Made by a program: the position numbers and the translations under genes. A stretch of 50,861 bases of DNA from a bacterium (GTDB taxonomy: Bacteria; Acidobacteriota; Polarisedimenticolia; Polarisedimenticolales; Polarisedimenticolaceae), in contig JAAELQ010000186.1 in NCBI GenBank assembly GCA_024226515.1, forward strand, positions 1-50,861. The letters run 5' to 3'. The notes below the pieces were generated by a model. It made no database searches. It saw nothing but the letters and a program-made list of their open reading frames with translations, and was not told the DNA's origin. Shown here in pieces: positions 32,287 through 39,656 of the stretch (position 1 is its first letter; each line of letters begins with the position of its first letter).

Positions 32287-33443
32287 CAGTGGACGTGAAT
32301 CCAGTCCGGACGGCTGCCGCCGTGAACCGCCCAGCGATAGCTCTCCAGCATCCGCTGCCCCACACTCGACCAGGAGAGGTCGCGCTCCATCCACTCCCGC
32401 CCCCGGCGACCCATCTCCGCCAGCTCGTCCCTCGGACGTCCCAGCGCGGTATTCAGGCAGGCCACCAGCGCCTCCACCGAGTCATCGATCCACCAACCGC
32501 AACGATGCGAGTCCAGGCCTTCCCAGGGCGCTCCCTTGGTGACGATCGCGGGGACCGCGTGGGCCAGCGCCTCCGTGATCGAGATGCCCCAGTTCTCCGC
32601 GTGCGTCGGCAACACGTACAGGTCGGCGGAGGCGATGTAGCTCGACTTCTCGGATTCCGGGATCTCGCCGACGAACTCGATGCGCTCGGCTCCGAGCGAC
32701 CGCGCCAGCGCCTGCAGCTCGCTCGAGTAGCTGCTGTTCGGTCGATGGGCGGCGGAATCCGGCCCGACGATCTTCAACTCCCAGTCGGCAAATGCACCCT
32801 GAACCTGCCGCCAGGCCCGCACCAGCGAGTCGACGCCCTTCTTGGGATGCAGACGCGCGAGGAACAACAGTCGCCGTCTCGCGCTGCGCGGCGTCTCGAG
32901 CACCTCCGGCGGGGGCACGTCGATACCGTTCGGAACGATTGTAATCGGGGTACGAATCCCCACGCGACGCACGCACTCGGCCTCCGCGGTCGCGGTTGCG
33001 TGAATACACGCCGCACGAGCCAGGTTCGCCCGCTGGGCCAGCCACCACACGATGCGTTTGCGCACCCAGTGATAGTCCCAGGCCCAGGGATCGAGCATTC
33101 CGCGTGGCGAGACGAACAACGCGGTGTCGTGGCGCCGCGCCGCTGCGCCGGGATAGATGCACGGCATGCGCCACAGGCCGTTGCTGTGGATCACCTGGCT
33201 CTGTTCTGCGCGCGATCGGAGCTCGTGCTTCATCGTGGGCGACGCGCCCAGGATGCGAGGAAACCCCGCCACCGAGTATTCCTTGACCTCGAACTCGAAT
33301 TCGCGCTCGGCGGGAAAAGGCCCGAGCGCGTGAAGCGTCACCGCTTGCTGCAAGCGGGCGAGCGAGCGACACAGCGCGGGGACCGAGTATGCCGGTCCGG
33401 AGGCCCACGCTTCGAGCGACTCGACTACCTGCTCGATCTGCAT
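32286..33443 (-). CDS. Family 4 glycosyltransferase
   Basis: The 385-aa GT-B protein starts MQIEQVVESLEAWASGPAYS. Features are VIHSNGLWRMPCIYPGAAAR, ALFVSPRGMLDPWAWDYHWV, IHATATAEAECVRRVGI, TIVPNGIDVPPPEVL, LLFLARLHPKKGVDSLVRAW and the donor-site segment LPTHAENWGISITEALAHAV. WcaI-like and other EPS glycosyltransferases share the SPRGML...HATA pattern. ATG at 33443 follows GGGGGCGG. The longer open frame crosses the divergent promoter region and is rejected. It is the first gene of the minus arm, divergent from the cyclase. Confidence 0.9.
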   Translation of the reverse strand: MQIEQVVESLEAWASGPAYSVPALCRSLARLQQAVTLHALGPFPAEREFEFEVKEYSVAGFPRILGASPTMKHELRSRAEQSQVIHSNGLWRMPCIYPGAAARRHDTALFVSPRGMLDPWAWDYHWVRKRIVWWLAQRANLARAACIHATATAEAECVRRVGIRTPITIVPNGIDVPPPEVLETPRSARRRLLFLARLHPKKGVDSLVRAWRQVQGAFADWELKIVGPDSAAHRPNSSYSSELQALARSLGAERIEFVGEIPESEKSSYIASADLYVLPTHAENWGISITEALAHAVPAIVTKGAPWEGLDSHRCGWWIDDSVEALVACLNTALGRPRDELAEMGRRGREWMERDLSWSSVGQRMLESYRWAVHGGSRPDWIHVH

Positions 33444-33477
33444 TCCGCCCCCGAATCGCGGTAGAGCGCTAAAGTGG

Positions 33478-33518
33478 TTGCTCGGTCTCGGATACCACCG
33501 TATTCTGCCACCGAATAC
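33478..33518 (+). promoter_or_regulatory. Promoter and possible operator for the cyclase operon
   Basis: TTGCTC (33478-33483) and TATTCT (33501-33506) are spaced by 17 nt on the plus strand. A perfect inverted repeat GTATTC (33500-33505) / GAATAC (33513-33518) overlaps the -10 box and could be a repressor or activator site serving both divergent arms. Direct repeats CACCGTATTC and CACCGAATAC overlap it. Confidence 0.4.
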
Positions 33519-33580
33519 GCGGCCTGTAGCAACACGACAATATGTCAGATATACGTCGACGGCCGGCACGGGGCAGGAAC

Positions 33581-34759
33581 ATGTCGCTCGACCCACAAGC
33601 GAATCCCTCGCTGGGGCTCCCGGCAATGTCTCGCCGCGTGCGTGCCGACCGCGAGCGCGAGTATCACGTCGAGCTCGTCGACGACCTGCTCGGGGCGGGA
33701 GTCGACAGGCTGACCTCCGAGCTCGATGGCCGTCGCGCATTGGTCGTAACCACTCCGACTGTGCACGAGTTGTACACGTCCCGCCTGGTCGACGCGTTGC
33801 GCAGGCACAACGAGACGATCTCGACGATCGTGCTGCCGTGCGACGAGGCGACCAAGAACCTCGACAAGGTGAAGACTCTCTGCGAGCAGGCGATCGAGAG
33901 TGGACTCGATCGACGCTCCGTGATCGTCGGCGTCGGCGGCGGGGTGTGCACGGACCTGGTCACGATGGCGGCGTCATGGATCCGTCGCGGAATCGACTAC
34001 GTGCGGGTCCCGACCACGCTGATGGGGCAGGTCGATGCCGGAATCGGGATCAAGGGAGCCGTCAACTTCGGCTGCAAGAAGAGCTACGTCGGCACGTTTT
34101 ATCCACCGCAGTCGGTGATCGTCGACCCCGCGTTTCTCAATACGCTCTGCGCGCGCCACGTGCGCTGCGGGATTGCCGAGATCATCAAGATCGCGCTCGC
34201 CTGCGATGCGCGCCTGTTCGAGCTGATCGAGTCCCACGGGTGGAGGTTTCGTGAGATCGCGGCCCACACGGATTCGGCCGAGCTGCGCGAGATCATCTGG
34301 CTCGCGATCGTTCGCATGCTGGAAGAGCTCGAGCCGAATCTCCATGAGGATCGAACGCTCGAGCGGGTGGCCGACCTGGGTCACACCTTCAGCCCGATGC
34401 TGGAATCCGCCACGGGGTTCCGCATGCATCACGGCGAGGCGGTCGCGATCGACATGGCGATCAGCGCGGCCCTGGCCCATCGCATGGGATGGGTGGACGA
34501 CGCCTCTCACGAGAGAATCCTCACCGCTCTGATCGACGTGGGGCTGCCGGTGTGGTCCGAGCACGCGACGCTCGAGTTGTGCTGGCACGCGATCGAGGAC
34601 GCCGCGGTCCATCGGGGCGGCCAGCCGAACGTCGTGCTGCCGTCCGGCATCGGCGAGGCGGATTTCGTGCGACGGGTCGAGGGGATCTGCCGCAACGATC
34701 TCGAGGCTGCGCTGCGTGCAGTCGAGCGAAGAGCGGGCGACGGTAGCGCCCACGACTGA
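33581..34759 (+). CDS. Sedoheptulose-7-phosphate cyclase (EEVS/EVS-type, DHQ-synthase superfamily)
   Basis: The 392-aa enzyme belongs to the sugar-phosphate cyclase superfamily. It has the NAD site VIVGVGGGVCTDLVTMAASW (GGGVCTD at residues 119-125), the metal/substrate region VPTTLMGQVDAGIGIKGAVN (Asp152), YVGTFYPPQSVIVD, and zinc ligands Glu200 (CGIAEIIK), His268 (DLGHTFSP) and His284 (RMHHGEAVAID). DAGIGIK instead of DSSVGGK separates it from 3-dehydroquinate synthase and points to 2-epi-5-epi-valiolone/valiolone synthases, which cyclise sedoheptulose 7-phosphate to a C7 cyclitol. The exact stereochemical product cannot be read. ATG 33581 is preferred to ATG 33542 because the intervening codons look non-coding. 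A ROK kinase follows. Confidence 0.85.
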   Translation: MSLDPQANPSLGLPAMSRRVRADREREYHVELVDDLLGAGVDRLTSELDGRRALVVTTPTVHELYTSRLVDALRRHNETISTIVLPCDEATKNLDKVKTLCEQAIESGLDRRSVIVGVGGGVCTDLVTMAASWIRRGIDYVRVPTTLMGQVDAGIGIKGAVNFGCKKSYVGTFYPPQSVIVDPAFLNTLCARHVRCGIAEIIKIALACDARLFELIESHGWRFREIAAHTDSAELREIIWLAIVRMLEELEPNLHEDRTLERVADLGHTFSPMLESATGFRMHHGEAVAIDMAISAALAHRMGWVDDASHERILTALIDVGLPVWSEHATLELCWHAIEDAAVHRGGQPNVVLPSGIGEADFVRRVEGICRNDLEAALRAVERRAGDGSAHD

Positions 34760-34760
34760 C

Positions 34761-35783
34761 GTGAGCGCCCCGGACGTTCTCGTATTCGACATCGGCGGCA
34801 CCAGTCTCCGTGCGGCGCTCTACGATCCGCGCGCGGATCGACTGTACGAGGTCGAACGCAGAGCCACCCCGAACTTCAAAGTGCTGGGAACCTGCGATTC
34901 GGGAGCCGTCCGCGCCCGGCTGTGCCGGGCGCTGGGCGACATCGCCGCCGCCGTTTGCGGATCGAAGCAACCGCCGACGATCGCTGTAGGGTTTCCCGGG
35001 CCGATCGATCCCGCGGGCCGCGTGCTCGCGGCTCCCACGGTATGGGGCGTGGCTCGTGAGACGGATCCCGTTCCTCTGCGCGACGACCTCGAGCGACTGT
35101 GGCCCGGCTCCAGCATCACGCTGCTGAACGACATGACGGCGGCCGGCTACCGCTACCTCCGCCACTCCGACGAGGACCTGTGCGTGCTGACGGTCAGCTC
35201 CGGGATCGGCCACAAGGTGTTTCTCGCCGGGCGACCGGTGGTCGGCAGCGGAGGCCGGGGCGGCGAGCTGGGGCACTGGCGCGTCGATCCTTCCGAGGAG
35301 GCGCCGCTCTGCGACTGTGGCGGACGCGGCCACCTCGGCGCCGTGTCCTCCGGCAGAGCCGCGGCGGGTCAGGTACGAGCACTCGCCGCCCGCGACCCCG
35401 AGGCCTTTCGTTCTTCGCGGCTGGCGAGCGCTGCGGCGAGCGGTGTGGAGCGGATCTCGAACGACGCGATCGTCGGGGCGTTTCGCGACGGCGACGCGTT
35501 CACGGTACGCGTGATCGAGCGCATGGCTCGCCCGATCGGCCGAGCCCTGGCCGCCGTGCATCTCGCCGTGGGCGTCGAACGATACGTGGTGCTGGGGGGA
35601 TTCGCGCTGGCGCTGGGTCCCGAGTTCGTCCGGCGCATCGCGACCGCCGCGCAGGCGTCCGGCTGGGAGCTGGGGTTCGACTGGCAAGCCGGCGTACAGC
35701 TCGGCGAGCCGGACGACGACGCCGGACTTCTCGGCGCGGGCCGCTACGCGGCGCGAGCGGTGGACCCGACGGAGATCGAATGA
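34761..35783 (+). CDS. ROK-family kinase, candidate C7-cyclitol kinase
   Basis: This 340-aa kinase has the phosphate loop VLVFDIGGTSLRAALY (Asp10), TIAVGFPGPIDPAGRVLAA, the catalytic Asp124 in ITLLNDMTAAGYRYL and VLTVSSGIGHKVFLAG. The ROK zinc region is altered: His172 (GELGHWRV), Cys184 and Cys186 (LCDCGGRGHLG) are present, but the third Cys is replaced by His191. GTG at 34761 lies 1 nt after the cyclase stop. A longer GTG start at 34716 would overlap. ROK-type kinases ValC and AcbM phosphorylate valiolone-type cyclitols in validamycin and acarbose synthesis, so adjacency to the cyclase suggests the same role. A plain glucokinase is the alternative. Confidence 0.85.
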   Translation: MSAPDVLVFDIGGTSLRAALYDPRADRLYEVERRATPNFKVLGTCDSGAVRARLCRALGDIAAAVCGSKQPPTIAVGFPGPIDPAGRVLAAPTVWGVARETDPVPLRDDLERLWPGSSITLLNDMTAAGYRYLRHSDEDLCVLTVSSGIGHKVFLAGRPVVGSGGRGGELGHWRVDPSEEAPLCDCGGRGHLGAVSSGRAAAGQVRALAARDPEAFRSSRLASAAASGVERISNDAIVGAFRDGDAFTVRVIERMARPIGRALAAVHLAVGVERYVVLGGFALALGPEFVRRIATAAQASGWELGFDWQAGVQLGEPDDDAGLLGAGRYAARAVDPTEIE

Positions 35784-36997
35784 CCCCGCTGCAGCGGATG
35801 GTCGTCCTCGGAGGCAGCAGCCCGTTCACGGCGGGGTTGATCGACTCTCTGGCTGATTCCCCGGCCGGTCTGGACCCTGCCGAGCTGGTGCTGCACGGGC
35901 GCAACGAGGATCTGCTGGCTCTCGTGGCCGGATACGCGCAGCAACGCCTCGCCCCCCTGGGGTGGCGCGTCCTGCGCGAGACCGATGTCGCCCGTGCCGT
36001 GACCGACGCCGGTCTCGTCGTGCATCAGATTCGCTACGGGGGCATGGAGGGACGCGGCGAGGACGAGTCCGTGGCCCGACGGTTCGATTTGCCGGTGGAC
36101 GAGACGCTCGGGCCTGCGGCGCTCAACACGCTGCTGCGCATTCGAGAGCCGCTGCGGGACACGGCGGCGATCCTGGCCCGCCGCTGCCCCCGAGCCTGGG
36201 TGCTGAACCTGACCAACCCGCTGAGCACGACGACCACTCTGATGCACGACGCAGGCATCCGGCACTGCGTCGGCGTGTGCGAGCTGCCGCGAGTGACCGC
36301 ACGCCGGGCGGCCGAGACGCTGGAGCTTCCGGTCGATGAGGTGACCTGGCGCTATCGCGGACTGAACCACCGTGGCTTCCTCGTCGAGTTGCGGCAGCGG
36401 GACGAGAGTCTGATCCGAGCCCTGGTCGAACGGTTGGGCCATCGATCGTTCGAGGGCGTCGCCGCCGACGAGATCGCGGAGCTGGGCGTCGTTCCGACCA
36501 AGTACTTCCCGCTCGTGCGGCAACGCTCCGCGACACGGCCCGGCCGAGCGAAGACCCTGACCGCGCTACGCGAGAGAATCGCGGCCGAGCTCCGCGCCGC
36601 GCCCGGTGAATCGCCACCGGCGCTGCGGGAGCGGTACATGGCCTGGTACCCGGAGAGCGTCGTGCCTCTGCTGCAGGCCCTGCGTTCGGCCGAGCCCTCG
36701 GAACAGATCGTCAACGTGACCGATTCCGGCGGACTGACACGCGAGCTTCACGCCCGGGTCGACCGGGGGGCGGTCACCCCGCAGGACGAACCCTCGGTGC
36801 GCGGAGAGGCTGCGGACTGGATCGACCGCTTCGAACGCCACGAACGAGCCCTGGTCGACCTGGTTCGCGCCCCCTCGGTGGACCGGCTCGAGATCGCGCT
36901 CGAGCGGGACCCCACGGTCGATGCGAGCAAGGCGGCGGCGCTGGCTCGTTTCCTCGCGACGGAACACGGGATCGCCGACCGATCCGGACGCCCCTAG
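35780..36997 (+). CDS. GH4-family NAD- and metal-dependent enzyme
   Basis: The 405-aa protein has the GH4 pattern: MVVLGGSSPFTAGLIDSLAD (Rossmann, Gly-rich), HQIRYGGMEGRGEDE (conserved QIR.GG), NLTNPLSTTTTLM (replacing NFTNP.G), Cys167 in GVCELP and His197 in GLNHRGF as metal ligands, and Tyr242 in LGVVPTKYFP at the catalytic-base region. Typical GH4 enzymes cleave glycosides by transient C3 oxidation with NAD and Mn. The missing QET.G.GG segment (here DETLGPAALN) suggests a changed substrate. The ATG overlaps the kinase stop (ATGA). In this context it may oxidise, epimerise or dehydrate a cyclitol or act on a pseudo-glycoside. That is inference. Confidence 0.82.
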   Translation: MTPLQRMVVLGGSSPFTAGLIDSLADSPAGLDPAELVLHGRNEDLLALVAGYAQQRLAPLGWRVLRETDVARAVTDAGLVVHQIRYGGMEGRGEDESVARRFDLPVDETLGPAALNTLLRIREPLRDTAAILARRCPRAWVLNLTNPLSTTTTLMHDAGIRHCVGVCELPRVTARRAAETLELPVDEVTWRYRGLNHRGFLVELRQRDESLIRALVERLGHRSFEGVAADEIAELGVVPTKYFPLVRQRSATRPGRAKTLTALRERIAAELRAAPGESPPALRERYMAWYPESVVPLLQALRSAEPSEQIVNVTDSGGLTRELHARVDRGAVTPQDEPSVRGEAADWIDRFERHERALVDLVRAPSVDRLEIALERDPTVDASKAAALARFLATEHGIADRSGRP

Positions 36998-37001
36998 CAG
37001 G

Positions 37002-37379
37002 CTAGCGCAGACCGACGGCGTCGATCTCGACGGCCACTCCCTTGGGAAGCCGCGAGACCTCGACACAGGCGCGGGCCGGGGGCTCGCCGGAGAAGAAGCG
37101 CGCATACACCGCGTTGACGGCCTCGAAGTCTCCGAGGTCGGTCAGATAGATCGTGGCGCGGATCAGCTTGTCGAAACCGCTGCCGCCGGCCTCCAGGACG
37201 GCGCCGACGTTCAGCATCACGCGCTCGGTCTGGGCCTCGATCCCACCCTCGACCATCCGCCCCGTCGCCGGGTCGAACGGGATCTGCCCCGAGACCCAGA
37301 CGAGCCCGGCGGCGACGACCCCCTGCGAATACGGGCCGACGGCGGCCGGCGCCTCAGCGGTCCGAATCACCTCGCGCAT
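37002..37379 (-). CDS. ridA: RidA-family 2-iminobutanoate/2-iminopropanoate deaminase
   Basis: The 125-aa YjgF/YER057c/UK114 protein starts MREVIRTAEAPAAVGPYSQG. Typical signatures are WVSGQIPFDPATGRMVEGG, RVMLNVGAVLEAGGSGFDKL, ATIYLTDLGDFEAVNAVYAR and PARACVEVSRLPKGVAVEID, with the substrate Arg in PARACVE. It hydrolyses reactive enamine/imine intermediates from PLP enzymes such as threonine dehydratase. ATG 37379 is preferred because an earlier in-frame ATG overlaps the rel gene's end. It is downstream of rel in the same direction and ends 4 nt from the convergent GH4 gene. Confidence 0.93.
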   Translation of the reverse strand: MREVIRTAEAPAAVGPYSQGVVAAGLVWVSGQIPFDPATGRMVEGGIEAQTERVMLNVGAVLEAGGSGFDKLIRATIYLTDLGDFEAVNAVYARFFSGEPPARACVEVSRLPKGVAVEIDAVGLR

Positions 37380-37389
37380 CTCTCCCTCC

Positions 37390-39549
37390 TCAGCGCCAGG
37401 CACGCTCGACCTCGCGCACTCCCTTGATCCGCCGGATGCTCTTGATCACGCGCTCCATCTGCTTGCGGTCCGCGACCGAGACGACCATGACGATCTTGGC
37501 GTCCGCGGTCTCGTACGTGTTGGCCTCGATGTTGCGGATGTTCGCCTTCTCCAGGGAGACCACGGAGACGATCTTGGCCAGCAGCCCCTGACGGTCTTCG
37601 ACGTCCAGGATCAGCTTGACGTCGAACAGTGTGGACCCGTCCTTGTCGACCGTCCACTCCACGTCGATCCGGCGTTCGGCCTCGTACAGCAGCTGCTTGA
37701 CGTTGGGGCACTGCACCGAGTGCACGGCGACCCCCTTGCCGCGGCTGATGTAGCCGATGATGTTCTCGCCGCGCACGGGATTGCAGCACTTGGACAGCGC
37801 GATCAGCATGTCGTCCATGCCACTGACCTTGACGCCACGCTCGGCCCGGCCGAGTGCCTTGCGCACCACGCGTCCGACGACGCTCTCGGGCTTGACCTCG
37901 AGGCTGTCGTCCGGAACGACCGCAGTGACCATCGTCTCGGGCGAGACCTTCCCGTACGCGACGGCGGCGTAGTAGTCGTCCAGCGAGTTCAGGCCCAGCT
38001 TGCGCAACATCTCCTGAATCGGGGGGTCGTCCTGGGTGAACTGGCGCGACGAGACCTTGTACTTGCGGAACGCCTTCTCGGTCAGCTCACGCCCCAGCGA
38101 GATCGAGCCGGCGCGTTCGTTGGCGTTGAGCCACGCGCGGATCTTGCTGCGCGCGCGGCCGGTCTGCGCGATGTTGAGCCAGTCGCGGCTGGGCTGCCGG
38201 CCGGTCTGGGTCATGATCTCGACGATGTCGCCGTTGGCCAGCGTGTACTTCAGCGGAACGATCTTGCCGTTGACCTTGGCCCCCACGCACTGCTGCCCCA
38301 CCTCGGTGTGGATGGCGTAGGCGAAGTCGAGCGGCGTGGCCCCCGCGCGGAACGACAGCACCTTGCCCTTGGGGGTAAAGCAGTAGACCTCCTCGGGAAA
38401 CAGGTCGATCTTGACCAGCTCGAGGAAGTCGCGTGGGTCCTTCAGGTCCTGCTGCCACTCGAGGATCTGGCGCAGCCAGGTCATCTTGTCCGCTTCGTCC
38501 GAGGAGACGCCGTCGCGCTCCTTGTACTGCCAGTGGGCCGCGATCCCCTCCTCCGCCACACGGTGCATGTCGTGCGTCCGGATCTGTACCTCGAACGGAT
38601 GCCCCTTGTCGGTCATGACCGACGTGTGCAGCGACTGGTACATGTTGGGCTTGGGCATCGCGATGTAGTCCTTGATGCGGCCCGGAACGGGGCGCCACAC
38701 CGAGTGCACTATGCCGAGCGCCCCGTAGCAATCCTTGACGGTGCGGGTCTGGATGCGGAACGCGACGTAGTCGTAGACCTCGTCGATGGGGATCTTCTGC
38801 TCTTTCATCTTGCGGTAGATCGAGTGGATCGCCTTGACCCGACCGGTGATCTCCGCCTCGATGCCCGAGCCGGCAAGCTCGTCTTCCAGGCGCCCCCGAA
38901 TATCGTGGATGAACTGATCGTTGATCTTGCGCCGCGCGCTGAGGCCGTGGGTGACCTGCTCGAAGATCTCCGGCTCGCCGTAGCGGAACGCCAGGTCGTC
39001 CAGCTCGGACTTCAGCCGGCCGATGCCCAGCCGGTGGGCGATCGGGGCGTAGATCTCCTTCGTCTCGATCGCGATCCGGTTCTGCTTGTCCGCCGGCATG
39101 TGCTCGAGCGTACGCATGTTGTGCAGTCGGTCGGCCAGCTTGACGAGGATCACGCGGATGTCGTCGACCATGGCCAGGATCATCTTGCGCAGATTCTCGG
39201 CCTCGGCCTGCTCGCTGCTGGCGAACTTGAGCTTCGAGATCTTGGTCACGCCGGCGACGATGTGCGCCACGTCGTCCCCGAACGTCTCGCGCACGGTCTC
39301 GATCGTGGTCAGCGTGTCCTCGACCACGTCGTGCAGCAGGCCGGCGACGATGCTGGCCGTGTCCAGCTTGATCTCGGCGAGGATGTAGGAGACCTCGAGC
39401 GGGTGGACGAGGTAGGGCTCACCCGAGCGACGTTTCTGGTCGCGATGCTCGCGGGCGGAGAAGACGTAGGCCTTGCGCAGCAGGTCCACGTCCGCGTTCG
39501 GGTTGTACTCCTGAACGCGCTCCAGAATATCCTCGAACCGGCGCACCAT
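37390..39549 (-). CDS. rel: Bifunctional (p)ppGpp synthetase/hydrolase Rel/SpoT
   Basis: This 719-aa protein has a complete HD hydrolase domain (VHP at residue 49, LLHDVVEDT with His73-Asp74 and Glu77-Asp78), a RelA/SpoT synthetase domain (GRIKDYIAMPKPNMYQSLHT near 285), TGS (CFTPKGKVLSFRAGATPLDF), a zinc-finger-like region with ALSKCCNPVRGENIIGYISR and a C-terminal ACT domain (LILDVEDRQGLLAKIVSVVS). Both active sites look intact, so it should make and degrade the alarmone. ATG 39549 is preceded by GGAGGAG and a TATAAT box (39600-39605). ridA follows. Confidence 0.95.
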   Translation of the reverse strand: MVRRFEDILERVQEYNPNADVDLLRKAYVFSAREHRDQKRRSGEPYLVHPLEVSYILAEIKLDTASIVAGLLHDVVEDTLTTIETVRETFGDDVAHIVAGVTKISKLKFASSEQAEAENLRKMILAMVDDIRVILVKLADRLHNMRTLEHMPADKQNRIAIETKEIYAPIAHRLGIGRLKSELDDLAFRYGEPEIFEQVTHGLSARRKINDQFIHDIRGRLEDELAGSGIEAEITGRVKAIHSIYRKMKEQKIPIDEVYDYVAFRIQTRTVKDCYGALGIVHSVWRPVPGRIKDYIAMPKPNMYQSLHTSVMTDKGHPFEVQIRTHDMHRVAEEGIAAHWQYKERDGVSSDEADKMTWLRQILEWQQDLKDPRDFLELVKIDLFPEEVYCFTPKGKVLSFRAGATPLDFAYAIHTEVGQQCVGAKVNGKIVPLKYTLANGDIVEIMTQTGRQPSRDWLNIAQTGRARSKIRAWLNANERAGSISLGRELTEKAFRKYKVSSRQFTQDDPPIQEMLRKLGLNSLDDYYAAVAYGKVSPETMVTAVVPDDSLEVKPESVVGRVVRKALGRAERGVKVSGMDDMLIALSKCCNPVRGENIIGYISRGKGVAVHSVQCPNVKQLLYEAERRIDVEWTVDKDGSTLFDVKLILDVEDRQGLLAKIVSVVSLEKANIRNIEANTYETADAKIVMVVSVADRKQMERVIKSIRRIKGVREVERAWR

Positions 39550-39599
39550 CGCGCGGACACTCCTCCACCGCGGCGCATCCGCGCGCCCCGTTTCTCAGG

Positions 39600-39605
39600 A
39601 TTATA
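39600..39605 (-). promoter_or_regulatory. Candidate -10 box of rel
   Basis: A perfect TATAAT on the minus strand lies about 50 nt upstream of the rel start, with GGAGGAG in between. No convincing -35 box is seen at 16-18 nt. A TTTCTC/GAGAAA hairpin (39640-39655) after secF lies just upstream and lacks a T-tract. Confidence 0.4.
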
Positions 39606-39656
39606 GGAGCTTGTACGGCGTGCGCTAGCGTTCTTCCGCCGTTTCTCCGCGAGAAA

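Noticed and set aside
33581..34759. 3-dehydroquinate synthase (aroB)
   Set aside because: The DSSVGGKTGIN signature is replaced by DAGIGIKGAVN and the neighbours are a ROK kinase and GH4 gene, with no shikimate gene.
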